NCBI RefSeq assembly: GCF_000012325.1
Contig: NC_003910.7
Span: forward strand, 4,402,001 to 4,466,000
Source: Colwellia psychrerythraea 34H
GTDB lineage: Bacteria > Pseudomonadota > Gammaproteobacteria > Enterobacterales > Alteromonadaceae
DNA length: 64,000 bases
Direction: 5' to 3'
In this document: piece after piece, positions 16,941-26,360 of the stretch
Layout: the number at the start of each line of letters is the position of its first letter
Numbering within the stretch: position 1 is the first letter of the stretch
Translations under genes and position numbers: made by a program
Notes under the pieces: generated by a model
What the model was told of the DNA's origin: nothing
The model's database searches: none
What the model saw: only the letters and a program-made list of their open reading frames with translations

Positions 16941-17825
16941 TTAAATTGACGTTTCAACTTTTATCCACTCACTAGGTACTATGCCCATTGAGTCAGTATA
17001 ATGAATCCATTTATTAGGACTAATCACTATTTTATTAGGGTTAGCATTTAACCATGCTCCCCACCAACTAAAACTGCTGTTAGCAATAATATTATGTGTA
17101 CACAAACTCATTAGGTGCATGTCTTGAAAAGACTGTTCGCCGGAATTCCAATCAACAAACCGTACTTTCTCAACATTTATATTTGCTCGACACCAGGTAA
17201 TATCATCCGAAAAAATAACAAATAGTGGCTTCTCTACTAAGCCTTCAATTTCTTTAATCGCATTCTGATAATAAGGTAAATCACATATGCCACCCAAAGC
17301 TTTATGTTTTAAATAATCGCCTCGTCGTATATGTACCGCAACTGTTTCATGCTCAGAGATTTCCTGATGCAGCGCTAAACTCTTAGGTTCAGTAAACTCT
17401 GGAAAGGTAAGTTTTTCTCTAATCTCACTGGCAATCGAATTAAAGTATTGTGGGTTTTGCCATGAGCCACGGTAATAAATAGAAGTGTCTTTAGTACCTA
17501 AATCAACTTCTTGATAAGAGAAATGCAAATGTTTTTTCTCTTTAATATATGTACGTGGAATAAATGGCGTATATTTTTTTATTTCTTTGAGTAACTTAGT
17601 GAAAATATTTTTAGTGCTTTGCACCGCAAGCTTTTCTTCTGCAGAACAATAGTTTTCATTTAAATTAAAAATACGCTCTAGCTCATAACCATTATGCAGT
17701 TCATAACTCGCCATATCATGAATATCTAGCTTAGTCGTTTCATTAAATTTATGTTTAACTGCCAAATAAAATGCATATTGAAACAACTGGTTACCAAAAC
17801 CACCACACACTCTTACTACCTTCAT
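16941..17825 (-). CDS. GT11 alpha-1,2-fucosyl/colitosyl-type glycosyltransferase
   Basis: This is a 294-residue glycosyltransferase of family GT11. The GDP-binding motif HIRRGDYL lies at about residue 165, the N-terminal GGFGNQLFQYAF block at residues 8-19, and SSFSWWGAWLN near the C-terminus; all three are standard for alpha-1,2-fucosyltransferases. The family uses GDP-L-fucose or the related GDP-colitose, and gmd and fcl lie directly opposite, so the donor is made next door. It is divergent from gmd. Which of the two sugars is used cannot be settled by eye. Confidence 0.88.
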   Translation of the reverse strand: MKVVRVCGGFGNQLFQYAFYLAVKHKFNETTKLDIHDMASYELHNGYELERIFNLNENYCSAEEKLAVQSTKNIFTKLLKEIKKYTPFIPRTYIKEKKHLHFSYQEVDLGTKDTSIYYRGSWQNPQYFNSIASEIREKLTFPEFTEPKSLALHQEISEHETVAVHIRRGDYLKHKALGGICDLPYYQNAIKEIEGLVEKPLFVIFSDDITWCRANINVEKVRFVDWNSGEQSFQDMHLMSLCTHNIIANSSFSWWGAWLNANPNKIVISPNKWIHYTDSMGIVPSEWIKVETSI

Positions 17826-18010
17826 ACGCTAAACTGCCTAGTTATGATTTACATATAGCCGTATATTAGCAGCCATTACTATTACTACAAAGTGAAGACC
17901 TATTTTATTGACACTTATCGCACAATAAAACCAAGATTTACCCTGTAATTATCGTTATAATCAGTAAAAATCACTTGATATAAATTCCCCCCTCTTCAAG
18001 GAACGTTAAC

Positions 18011-19135
18011 ATGACAACAAAGAAAGTGGCTCTAATTACCGGTATTACTGGACAAGATGGTTCATATTTAGCGGAGCTTTTATTAGAAAAAGGTTATGAG
18101 GTACATGGTATTAAACGTCGTTCATCTTCATTAAATACCGAGCGAATTGATCATATATATCAAGATAATCATGAAAAGAATCAAAAATTTTTCCTTCATT
18201 ATGGTGATTTAACCGACTCATCAAACTTAACCCGTATATTAAAAGATGTTCAACCTGATGAAGTCTACAATTTAGGTGCTCAATCTCACGTCGCTGTATC
18301 ATTCGAATGCCCCGAATATACTGCCGATGTTGATGCCATTGGTACCTTGCGACTACTTGAAGCTATTAGATTTTTAGGCCTAGAAAAGAAGACTAAATTT
18401 TATCAAGCCTCTACTTCCGAGTTATATGGTGAAGTGCAAGAAATACCACAATCAGAAACGACGCCCTTTCATCCTCGCTCCCCTTATGCTGTTGCCAAAA
18501 TGTATGCTTACTGGATAGTGGTAAATTATCGTGAGTCTTATGGCATGTATGCCTGTAACGGTATTTTGTTTAACCATGAATCTCCTCGTCGTGGTGAAAC
18601 GTTTGTGACCAGAAAGATTACTCGCGCGATTGCCAATATTGCTCAAGGTTTAGAGTCATGTTTATACTTAGGTAATATGGATGCATTACGTGATTGGGGA
18701 CATGCAAAAGATTATGTGCGAATGCAATGGATGATGTTACAACAAGAACATCCTGATGATTTTGTTATTGCCACAGGTAAGCAAATTAGTGTTCGTGAAT
18801 TTGTAACTTTGTCAGCACTTGAAGCAGGTATAGAGCTAACGTTTAGTGGTGAAGGTTTAGATGAAGTAGCACGAGTAACTAAAATTATCGGAGATAACGC
18901 CCCAGCATTAAGCGTTGGAGATATCATGGTTAAAGTTGACCCACGATATTTCCGCCCTGCTGAAGTTGAAACTCTGTTAGGTGATCCATCTAAAGCGAAA
19001 GAAAAACTAGGCTGGGTACCACAAATTACAGTGGAAGAAATGTGTAGTGAAATGGTCGCTAACGATCTCAGTAAAGCAAAACAACACGCCATTTTAAAAG
19101 CACATGGCTACCAAAATTCGACTAGCGTAGAATAA
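18011..19135 (+). CDS. gmd: GDP-mannose 4,6-dehydratase
   Basis: This 374-residue short-chain dehydrogenase converts GDP-D-mannose to GDP-4-keto-6-deoxy-D-mannose, the branch point for GDP-fucose, colitose and perosamine. The NADP-binding [15 protein letters not shown] is at residues 9-23 and the catalytic [12 protein letters not shown] (YxxxK) is near residue 160. Length equals E. coli Gmd (373). It leads a tight operon, with fcl 13 bases later. Confidence 0.97.
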   Translation: MTTKKVALITGITGQDGSYLAELLLEKGYEVHGIKRRSSSLNTERIDHIYQDNHEKNQKFFLHYGDLTDSSNLTRILKDVQPDEVYNLGAQSHVAVSFECPEYTADVDAIGTLRLLEAIRFLGLEKKTKFYQASTSELYGEVQEIPQSETTPFHPRSPYAVAKMYAYWIVVNYRESYGMYACNGILFNHESPRRGETFVTRKITRAIANIAQGLESCLYLGNMDALRDWGHAKDYVRMQWMMLQQEHPDDFVIATGKQISVREFVTLSALEAGIELTFSGEGLDEVARVTKIIGDNAPALSVGDIMVKVDPRYFRPAEVETLLGDPSKAKEKLGWVPQITVEEMCSEMVANDLSKAKQHAILKAHGYQNSTSVE

Positions 19136-19148
19136 CGCAAGGACATCA

Positions 19149-20090
19149 ATGAAAATTTTATTAACTGGTGCTAATGGCATGGTCGGCAAGAATATCCTTG
19201 AACTTGCCAGTAAGCATCAACATACTTTTCTTACTCCAAGTAGCAAAGTACTAAATTTACTCGATGCAGCTTCAACACAAGCATATTTAGTTGAACATAA
19301 ACCCGACATGATTATTCATGCTGCAGGTGTTGTTGGTGGTATTCAGGCCAATATGGCGCATCCCGTCAAATTTTTAGTTGATAACATGCAGATGGGACTA
19401 AATATCCTTAACTCGGCTAAAAATTGTGGCATAAAGCAATTTTTAAATTTAAGCAGCTCATGCATGTATCCTCGAGATGCTTTAAATCCGTTATCCGAAG
19501 AATTAATTCTTAAAGGCGAATTAGAACCTACCAACGAAGGTTATGCATTAGCAAAAATTGCCTCAACCCGTTTATGTGAATACATCAGCCACGAAGAACC
19601 AGAATTATTATATAAGACCATTATTCCTTGTAATTTATATGGCCGTCATGACAAGTTTTCTCCTCATAACTCCCATATGATCCCTGCCGTTATTCGAAAG
19701 GTTATTGATGCAAAGCAAAAAGATTTAACTGAAATAGATATTTGGGGCGATGGTAAAGCAAGGCGTGAATTTATGTATGCCGGCGATTTGGCTGATTTTA
19801 TTTTTTACGCTATAGCAAACTTTTCCCGTATGCCACAAAACCTTAACGTAGGGTTAGGCGAAGATTTCACAATTAATGATTATTATCAACGTATTGCAGA
19901 GATTATTGGCTTTTCAGGTACCTTTAAACATGATTTAACTAAACCTGTCGGTATGAAGCAAAAATTAATAGATGATAACAAACTTAATGCCTTTGGCTGG
20001 TCTTACAAAACGGACTTAACAGAAGGCCTAAAGAATACAGTGCAGTTTTTTTTAAGTGAACAAAATTTAAGTGAGCAAGCTAATGACTAA
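19149..20090 (+). CDS. fcl: GDP-L-fucose synthase / GDP-colitose synthase family
   Basis: This 313-residue epimerase-reductase of the Fcl/WcaG family would convert GDP-4-keto-6-deoxymannose to GDP-L-fucose; the close homologue ColC acts on the 3-deoxy intermediate to give GDP-colitose. GANGMVGKN at 7-15 binds NADP, SSSCMYP and YALAKIA carry the Ser-Tyr-Lys set. The C-terminal end overlaps the next start codon by eight bases. The symbol reflects the family; ColC-like activity is equally possible because the next gene looks like a 3-dehydratase. Confidence 0.9.
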   Translation: MKILLTGANGMVGKNILELASKHQHTFLTPSSKVLNLLDAASTQAYLVEHKPDMIIHAAGVVGGIQANMAHPVKFLVDNMQMGLNILNSAKNCGIKQFLNLSSSCMYPRDALNPLSEELILKGELEPTNEGYALAKIASTRLCEYISHEEPELLYKTIIPCNLYGRHDKFSPHNSHMIPAVIRKVIDAKQKDLTEIDIWGDGKARREFMYAGDLADFIFYAIANFSRMPQNLNVGLGEDFTINDYYQRIAEIIGFSGTFKHDLTKPVGMKQKLIDDNKLNAFGWSYKTDLTEGLKNTVQFFLSEQNLSEQAND

Positions 20091-21255
20091 TTATTCTCTG
20101 GCAAGCAGTACATGGGATGAGCGTGAATTTGGCGCAATTCAAAAAGTAATAGATTCAGACATGTTTACTATGGGTAAGCACGTTGCACAATACGAAAAAA
20201 ACTTTGCTGATTTTTTCGGTTCAAAATATTCAGTTATGGTGAGTTCTGGCTCTACCGCTAACTTATTAATGATAGCCTCACTATTTTTTACTAAGAATCC
20301 TGCGCTTAAATTACAACGTGGTGACGAAATTATTGTCCCCGTAGTTTCATGGTCAACTACTTATTTCCCACTACAACAATATGGGCTAAAAGTTAAGTTT
20401 GTCGATATTGACCGCAAAACACTCAATATCGACTTAGAAAAACTAGCAGCAGCAATTACTGACAAAACTAAAGCGATACTGTCGGTAAACTTACTCGGTA
20501 ATCCAAATGACTACGCCAAAATGAATGATATTATTGGCGACCGCGACATTTTTATTCTCGAAGATAACTGTGAGTCTATGGGCGCCACGATAGCGGGTAA
20601 ACAAGCAGGGACTTTTGGAGTTATGGGCACATTTAGCTCATTTTTTTCGCATCATATCGCCACGATGGAAGGTGGTTGTATTGTTACTGATGACGAAGAG
20701 CTTTATCATATATTACTCTGTATTCGTGCTCATGGATGGACCAGAAACTTACCTAAATTTAATAAAGTGAGTGGTGAAAAAAGTGATGATCCCTTTGAAG
20801 AGTCATTCAAATTTATGTTACCCGGTTACAATGCTAGGCCTTTAGAAATGAGTGGTGCATTAGGTATTGAACAGCTTAAAAAACTACCTAGTTTTATTGA
20901 TATCCGACAAAAAAATGCACGTTTATTTCAAGACTTGTTTGCTAATCATGCCTACATAGAAATTCAACAAGAAATCGGCAAAAGTAGTTGGTTTGGTTTT
21001 TCTTTAGTGCTGAAAGAAAATGCACCGTACAGCCGAGCAGAATTAGTAAAATTATTAACTGAAAATGGTATTGAATGCCGTCCCATTGTAACGGGAAATT
21101 TTCTAAAGAATACTCAGGTTCTAGAGTATTTTGATTATGAAGTGTCAGGCACCGTAGAAGTAGCAGAATATATCGACCAACATGGTTTATTTGTTGGTAA
21201 TCATCAAAATGATATTGAAAAAGAAATTAAACTGCTCGCTAAGGTATTGTTATAA
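20083..21255 (+). CDS. DegT/DnrJ-family PLP enzyme with His in place of Lys, probable sugar 3-dehydratase (ColD/RfbH type)
   Basis: This 390-residue PLP enzyme has the aminotransferase fold I family layout (SSGSTANLL, EDNCESMGA, GYNARPLEMSGALGIEQL). At the place where aminotransferases have the Schiff-base Lys it reads FFSHHIATMEGG, so a His replaces the Lys. That swap marks the 3-dehydratases ColD (GDP-colitose) and RfbH (CDP sugars), which remove the C3 hydroxyl. With gmd and fcl beside it, the most likely product pathway is GDP-colitose. The ATG at 20083 overlaps fcl and is preferred over the GTG at 20071. Confidence 0.82.
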   Translation: MTNYSLASSTWDEREFGAIQKVIDSDMFTMGKHVAQYEKNFADFFGSKYSVMVSSGSTANLLMIASLFFTKNPALKLQRGDEIIVPVVSWSTTYFPLQQYGLKVKFVDIDRKTLNIDLEKLAAAITDKTKAILSVNLLGNPNDYAKMNDIIGDRDIFILEDNCESMGATIAGKQAGTFGVMGTFSSFFSHHIATMEGGCIVTDDEELYHILLCIRAHGWTRNLPKFNKVSGEKSDDPFEESFKFMLPGYNARPLEMSGALGIEQLKKLPSFIDIRQKNARLFQDLFANHAYIEIQQEIGKSSWFGFSLVLKENAPYSRAELVKLLTENGIECRPIVTGNFLKNTQVLEYFDYEVSGTVEVAEYIDQHGLFVGNHQNDIEKEIKLLAKVLL

Positions 21256-21388
21256 AATTATGACTAACTTTAAATATCATCAGACAATAGCGTGGTAATA
21301 CACATACGCTTCAATCAATCCTATACAGATGATTTGTCGAATAGCTGAAGCTTTTATCGGCTTAAATTTAAGGTTAACAAGGAAATAA

Positions 21389-22483
21389 ATGAAAATTTTA
21401 ATCATTCCAAATCGTGGCCGCTCATATAACGCAGTTCGTCCAGAAGCTGAGTGTTACATTGCCTTAGCTGAAGCTGGGCATGACGTTACCGTAATATCTA
21501 GTGGTACTAATGCTTATATTGATAGATACAAAAAGTCCAAAGTTAAGTTTATTGAGTTGAAAACACTTAAAAAGCATAGCTGGGCTGTAATCAAACAAAT
21601 TCGTCAATATATCAAAGCCAATAACATAGATATTGTTTACGCTACTGAATCAAAGGGCATTCCCAATGCCGCTTTTGCTTGTATAGGAACCAAGGCCAAA
21701 TTGGTCGTTTATCGTGGTACCTCTGGCGGGATGTATAAAACGGATCCTAGTAATTACTTATGCATGTTACATCCACGTATTAACGGAGTTATTGGTGTTT
21801 CAAGCGCAGTTTCAGCTAATGTTAGAGAAAAAGTAAGAGGCGCAATTAAAGCTAACGTTGAAACTATATATAAAGGCCACGATCTAAGTTGGTATAAAGA
21901 AGATGCTGCTGATTTAGTCAGCTTGGGCAGTAATAAAAAGTATTTCAACATACTGTGTGTCGGAAGCCCTAGACATCATAAGGGCACTCACATATTGCTT
22001 GATGCAGCCAAAGAGCTCAATGATATAGAAGATTTACGCATTATTTTAGTGGGTGATAATTTAGATAAGCAGGCTTTTATTGATCAAATCAATAATTCAG
22101 GTATGAGCGAACATATTTTACAACCAGGCTTTAGAAGTGATGTGCCCGCTATAGCTAAAGCATGTGACTTGCTGATACTACCTTCACTAAGTAAAGAAGG
22201 TTTAACACGGACAGTATTAGAGTCTCTATCAAATGGAACACCTGTTGTTTCATCAGCCAATGATGGTGTAGTAGAAACTATAGAAAATGGCTTTAATGGT
22301 TACCTCGTGCCTATTGGTGATGTACAAGCTATGGCGGATAAAATTAGAATGCTTTATAACGATAGAGTGTTGCTAGAAAAGTTATCTAATCATGCTCAAG
22401 ATATTATTAAAGACAAAATGTCACACCACAAAACGGTGACACATATGGAAGCTTATTTTGAGAAAATAATAGCTCAAAACTAA
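21389..22483 (+). CDS. Glycosyltransferase family 4 (GT-B)
   Basis: This is a 364-residue GT-B enzyme. Its CVGSPRHHKGTH loop (about residue 190) opens the C-terminal Rossmann fold, and PSLSKEGLTRTVLESLSNG (about 270) carries the E-x7-E pair of GT4. It likely adds one sugar of the polysaccharide built by the neighbouring genes. It lies 133 bases after the DegT-family gene and is followed by a strong hairpin. Donor and acceptor are unknown. Confidence 0.85.
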   Translation: MKILIIPNRGRSYNAVRPEAECYIALAEAGHDVTVISSGTNAYIDRYKKSKVKFIELKTLKKHSWAVIKQIRQYIKANNIDIVYATESKGIPNAAFACIGTKAKLVVYRGTSGGMYKTDPSNYLCMLHPRINGVIGVSSAVSANVREKVRGAIKANVETIYKGHDLSWYKEDAADLVSLGSNKKYFNILCVGSPRHHKGTHILLDAAKELNDIEDLRIILVGDNLDKQAFIDQINNSGMSEHILQPGFRSDVPAIAKACDLLILPSLSKEGLTRTVLESLSNGTPVVSSANDGVVETIENGFNGYLVPIGDVQAMADKIRMLYNDRVLLEKLSNHAQDIIKDKMSHHKTVTHMEAYFEKIIAQN

Positions 22484-22519
22484 GTCATTTAGCCTTAAAG
22501 ATTAAAGCTGTTATAAAAC

Positions 22520-22550
22520 AAAGGGGATGATAAACATCCCCTTTAACTTT
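22520..22550 (+). terminator. Rho-independent terminator after the GT4 gene
   Basis: AAAGGGGATG (22520-22529) pairs with CATCCCCTTT (22535-22544) around a 5-base loop, followed by a T-rich tail. It ends the gmd-fcl-GT operon. Confidence 0.75.
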
Positions 22551-22592
22551 CTTTTAAATATGATAACCAGATTAAACTAAGTCAGGAATAAT

Positions 22593-22800
22593 CTATACTT
22601 GATAAAAATCGCGATACCAATTGACAACATTATCAACACCTTGACTAACACTCATAGCAGGTTTGTAGCCTGTAGTATTAAAAAGATCATCCACATCGGC
22701 ATTAAGTTTTGTTTAGCTTTAATACCAATAGAGTCTTCCAATGATTCAATAAACTCAGTCAATTTGACTGGATTATCATTACCAATATTATAGAGCTATC
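22593..22800 (-). pseudogene. Remnant of UDP-glucuronate 4-epimerase (CapI/GalE-like) C-terminus
   Basis: Read on the minus strand this piece gives LYNIGNDNPVKLTEFIESLE and then, in another frame, ADVDDLFNTTGYKPAMSV followed by QGVDNVVNWYRDFYQV and a TAG stop. That is the C-terminal end of UDP-glucuronate 4-epimerases, which normally have a PGDV-containing loop between the two pieces. Here the loop is missing and the frame is shifted, and nothing upstream encodes the NAD-binding domain. So it is a decayed 3' fragment, with the antisense frame at 22599-22793 being its shadow. Confidence 0.8.
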
Positions 22801-22805
22801 TTATC

Positions 22806-23106
22806 TTCCTCTTTATCAAAATAAATATCTCAATTCTACCGCGCTAGTAATTTAGATTCACACATGTGTAATTATCTTATTATGTCACTGTTTTGTTAAC
22901 AAAGTTAAAATGTTAGTGACACACCGCCTTAATTACAGCTTATACGAATGTATTTAGTAAAAGAGATGACATAGAGAAATTATGAAAGATAAAATCAAAG
23001 TTTACTCTTGTTATTAATTAGTAAAACAAACCTAAAATTAGAATACCCATGCTAGTAATTACATCCTTTGCTAGGTAAAATGCTTCCTTTCGCCTAACGT
23101 CTAACA
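22806..23106. other. Noncoding region upstream of the Wzi-like gene, with an inverted repeat
   Basis: No gene is seen. TGTCACT at 22883-22889 and AGTGACA at 22915-22921 form an inverted repeat with a TGTTAAC-rich centre, a possible operator. The region presumably contains the promoter for the downstream genes. Confidence 0.4.
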
Positions 23107-24576
23107 GTGAATTTTAACTTGTTAAATTTATTTAAAATTTTATATTTGGTTATCACAACCTTTACTATAGTAATACTATGTAGCGTGAACACTTATGCCA
23201 AGGGGCCATCTCCCTACCTACCATTGCAAATGGAGCCTTTAATCGAGCTTGAGTTACAACGTTTAGCGACCGTAGCAAAGCTGCCTTTATTAACAAAACC
23301 TTATCATGCTGCAACTGTAAATCGCTATTTGAAAACAATCGTAGATAGCCATCCAACCTTGTATCGTCGTATTAATACTTATTTAAAACGTTATAAAAAA
23401 ACGGCTGCACTAACCCATGCTTCAGTACAATTAAACTATGCAAATCAAGAGAATATTGTTTTACCAAATCAGCGAGGTCAAATGGCTGATGCCAATTACC
23501 AAGCCAGTTTTAGTAGCTTTTGGCAAGCAAACCAATATGTGATCATCAATGCTGGCGCCATATATTACGAAAACGGTGATTACCTTAGAAACAATAGTTT
23601 TATTTCTATTGGTGCTGATGTTTTTCAAGTTGATATCGGTTATCGAGAGCACTGGCTTTCGCCATTTCAAGAAAGTTCAGTACTTCTATCTACACAAGCA
23701 AAACCACCATTAAGCGTGACTATTAGCAACCCAAACTTACTTACCGATTTTAATATAAAATATGAAATATCTATTGGCTTACTAGATGAGCAAACAGATA
23801 TCAAATTTGACACAGAAAAGCCGCCCGTTTCTGGAGAGCCCGCATTACTTACCATGCATTTAAGCGCACAACCCTTCGATTGGTGGACAATAGGTTTTAA
23901 TCGTACTTTTGTTTTTGCTGGCGGTGAAGATAGTCTTTCTTTGGGCGATATTTGGAATGCAATCATAGACCCTGTGAATAGTGATAACTGTGGTGGTGAC
24001 GGTACAGATTTACAAGACTGCAGCGAAGAGTTTGGTAACCAAATAGCTTCTGTTAGCAACAAATTTGATCTTAATTGGTTTGATGTTCCTTTTAGTTTTT
24101 ATTATGAATATGCTGGTGAAGATACTTCCGGACATAAGAACTATAAACTTGGTAACCTAGCTAATAGTTTTGGTTTATTTCTGCCTTATATTGGTGATTC
24201 ACTATCAATGAATATGGAATTTACTACATTCCAATCTGAATGGTACACTCATCATATTTATGGTGAGGGCTATTCAAATGATAGTGTTGTGATGGGTCAT
24301 TGGTGGGGCAGTATGAAAGACCCTAAAGACAAAGTTGGTGGTGAAGCTGGAAGTATTCGATTTGATTGGCAAAACAGTGGTGACTCTCAAATATCATTTC
24401 TATATCGCACTGCTAACTTTAACCAATCAAGTTTTGCTGATTACCAGCAATCACATGAATTAGAAATGAAGTATCACAAAGTAATTGACACAAATTTCTT
24501 AACTCTGAAGTTATATTTAGGTAGAAGTAATTTAGGTGATAATTTTGTACAAACTGGCATCTCATATACTTGGTAA
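23107..24576 (+). CDS. Wzi-like capsule assembly outer-membrane beta-barrel
   Basis: This 489-residue protein has an N-terminal signal (about 1-31, ending SVNTYAKG), a short helical segment with PLIELELQRLATVAKLPLL, and then alternating amphipathic strands to a terminal Trp (SYTW), as for an outer-membrane barrel. It matches the Wzi capsule-assembly family in length and in the helical N-terminus. Wzi binds capsular polysaccharide at the cell surface. The start is GTG at 23107; no good Shine-Dalgarno is seen and a TTG fifteen bases later is the alternative. It lies within the polysaccharide locus. Confidence 0.75.
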   Translation: MNFNLLNLFKILYLVITTFTIVILCSVNTYAKGPSPYLPLQMEPLIELELQRLATVAKLPLLTKPYHAATVNRYLKTIVDSHPTLYRRINTYLKRYKKTAALTHASVQLNYANQENIVLPNQRGQMADANYQASFSSFWQANQYVIINAGAIYYENGDYLRNNSFISIGADVFQVDIGYREHWLSPFQESSVLLSTQAKPPLSVTISNPNLLTDFNIKYEISIGLLDEQTDIKFDTEKPPVSGEPALLTMHLSAQPFDWWTIGFNRTFVFAGGEDSLSLGDIWNAIIDPVNSDNCGGDGTDLQDCSEEFGNQIASVSNKFDLNWFDVPFSFYYEYAGEDTSGHKNYKLGNLANSFGLFLPYIGDSLSMNMEFTTFQSEWYTHHIYGEGYSNDSVVMGHWWGSMKDPKDKVGGEAGSIRFDWQNSGDSQISFLYRTANFNQSSFADYQQSHELEMKYHKVIDTNFLTLKLYLGRSNLGDNFVQTGISYTW

Positions 24577-24607
24577 TTTAAAGTTAACACGTTAGGAGTA
24601 AACAATA

Positions 24608-25003
24608 ATGAGGGTTATAACCTTTGGCACTTATGATATTTTTCATGTTGGCCATGTGAATATTATTGAACGAGCAAGACTGCACGGTGATCATCTTATC
24701 GTTGGTGTTTCTTCTGATAAATTAAATATTGCCAAAAAAGGACGGCCACCTATTTACTGTGAAGACGATCGTCAACACATAATTCGTTCTATGCGCTGCG
24801 TTGATGAGGTTTTTTTAGAAGAGTCATTAGAGCTCAAAGCTGATTACATTAAATATTATAATGCAGACATATTAGTCATGGGTGATGATTGGCAAGGTAA
24901 ATTTGACCATTTAAAAGATATCTGTCAGGTAATTTATTTACCTCGTACCCCTTCAGTTTCGACTACAGAAATTATTGAAGTCGTTAAAACTAAGCGTCTA
25001 TAA
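24608..25003 (+). CDS. tagD: Glycerol-3-phosphate cytidylyltransferase
   Basis: This 131-residue enzyme makes CDP-glycerol from CTP and glycerol 3-phosphate. The nucleotidyltransferase HxGH motif is HVGH at residues 14-17 within GTYDIFHVGHVNIIERA, and the C-terminal PSVSTTEIIE supplies the family's ISTT-type motif. Length equals B. subtilis TagD (129). TAGGAG precedes the ATG. The next gene is a CDP-glycerol-type transferase, so the pair would add glycerol phosphate to a glycan. Confidence 0.9.
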   Translation: MRVITFGTYDIFHVGHVNIIERARLHGDHLIVGVSSDKLNIAKKGRPPIYCEDDRQHIIRSMRCVDEVFLEESLELKADYIKYYNADILVMGDDWQGKFDHLKDICQVIYLPRTPSVSTTEIIEVVKTKRL

Positions 25004-25021
25004 CTTAATTAGAGCCCACTT

Positions 25022-26065
25022 ATGACAGCCAAACGTTATTTATTTTATATCGCTCATAACTATTCTTTTGAAATATTAAGACCCTTACAACAAGTAATTT
25101 GGGCAAATGGTGATGAGGTAAAATGGTTAGCTATTGGCCAAGAAGTCAATCTCAGCTACTTTCAAAGTAATGAATCTGTATTGAGATCTATTGATGACGC
25201 TAGAGCTTACAATCCCGATGCTAGCTTCGCGCCGGGGAATGAAATCCCAAGTTTCATTCCTGGTTTAAAAGTTCAAATTTTTCATGGCCTTGAATGGAAG
25301 AAAAAAGGTCACTTTGTTATTCGAGGTTTTTTTGACCTATATTGTACTCATGGTCCAGCAACCACAAGCCGCTTCAATACATTAGCTCAAGAACATGGCT
25401 TTTTCGATGTAGTTGAAACTGCTTGGCCAAAGCTTGATTATTTATTCACATCACCTTCGATGCCAATTAAAGATAATTTGCACGCTCAAGAAAAAAAAAT
25501 CATTCTGTATGCGCCAACTTTCTCCCCTACATTAACTTCAGCCCCTGCATTATTTGATGAAATAAAACGTTTAAGTGAGCAAAAAAATTATCATTGGTTA
25601 ATTAAGTTTCATCCTAAAATGGCAACACAATGGCTCAAGCAATATAAAACCTTAATAAAAGACAACGTTCAAATTATCGAAACATCAAGCATAAATGAAT
25701 TATTACAAACTGCTGATATTATGGTCTCCGATACTTCATCAGTTATTGGCGAGTTTTCGTTACTCAATAAAGTGACCGTAAGTTTAAATAATAAAGAGCC
25801 TGGTGATTACCTAGTCAATATTCAGACAGCAGGTCAACTTGAACCAGCAATTGAGCAAGCACTCAACCCAAGTAAGGAATTGAAGACAGCAATTAAGGCA
25901 TATGCTGACGATCTTCACCCATATCAAGATGGCCAGGCTGCTCAGCGTATTTTATCAGCGACAGAGAATATTTTAATACATGGTAAACAAGCGAAGAAGA
26001 ATAAACCATTAAATCTTTTTCGGAATTTAAAACAAAGAAAAAAACTCAAATACTGGACTATTTAA
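25022..26065 (+). CDS. CDP-glycerol glycerophosphotransferase family protein (TagB/TagF-like)
   Basis: This 347-residue protein matches the transferase domain of teichoic acid enzymes. IKFHPKM near residue 195 and MVSDTSSVIGEFSLLNK near 235 are the conserved His and Asp-Ser-Ser blocks that bind CDP-glycerol. In Gram-positives these build poly(glycerol phosphate); in Gram-negatives single homologues decorate capsules or O-antigens. The basic C-terminal tail (KQAKKNKPLNLFRNLKQRKK) probably attaches it to the membrane. It starts 18 bases after tagD. Confidence 0.85.
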   Translation: MTAKRYLFYIAHNYSFEILRPLQQVIWANGDEVKWLAIGQEVNLSYFQSNESVLRSIDDARAYNPDASFAPGNEIPSFIPGLKVQIFHGLEWKKKGHFVIRGFFDLYCTHGPATTSRFNTLAQEHGFFDVVETAWPKLDYLFTSPSMPIKDNLHAQEKKIILYAPTFSPTLTSAPALFDEIKRLSEQKNYHWLIKFHPKMATQWLKQYKTLIKDNVQIIETSSINELLQTADIMVSDTSSVIGEFSLLNKVTVSLNNKEPGDYLVNIQTAGQLEPAIEQALNPSKELKTAIKAYADDLHPYQDGQAAQRILSATENILIHGKQAKKNKPLNLFRNLKQRKKLKYWTI

Positions 26066-26119
26066 ATGAGTTATAGCAGTACATATAACTAATCCGTCTA
26101 GCGATAAAATATTTTTCAT

Positions 26120-26149
26120 TTGACATAGTTAGAGTATCTGCGCTATTAA
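26120..26149 (+). promoter_or_regulatory. Predicted leu operon promoter
   Basis: TTGACA at 26120-26125 and TATTAA at 26144-26149 are separated by 18 bases. Transcription would begin about 77 bases before the leader peptide. Confidence 0.6.
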
Positions 26150-26232
26150 TAGTACATTGAATAGTTTTCGCTTAAAAAGAATATTTATTAGCTTTTTTCG
26201 TATTTTTACACAAAGGCTAGAAATAGATTAAA

Positions 26233-26304
26233 ATGACTCACATGACCAAATTGATTAAGCACATTAAAAACAACCTCCTCCTCGCACTCATCGTGCGCGG
26301 CTAG
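26233..26304 (+). CDS. leuL: leu operon leader peptide
   Basis: This 23-codon frame encodes MTHMTKLIKHIKNNLLLALI followed by VRG and stop. It has three consecutive CTC leucine codons and a fourth two codons later, with one TTG earlier. It is followed by a Rho-independent terminator before leuA, the classical attenuation arrangement: scarce leucyl-tRNA stalls the ribosome here and prevents terminator formation. It is too short for ordinary gene finders. Confidence 0.9.
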   Translation: MTHMTKLIKHIKNNLLLALIVRG

Positions 26305-26360
26305 GTTTTGTTGCTTCTTCAAAAGTTTAAATATTGAGAACTAAGTAGAAATAAAATAAA

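Noticed and set aside
20083..21255. GDP-perosamine synthase
   Set aside because: Perosamine synthases keep the Schiff-base Lys; this protein has His there.
22599..22793. 64-codon plus-strand frame after the GT4 gene
   Set aside because: It is the antisense of the epimerase remnant and has no independent support.
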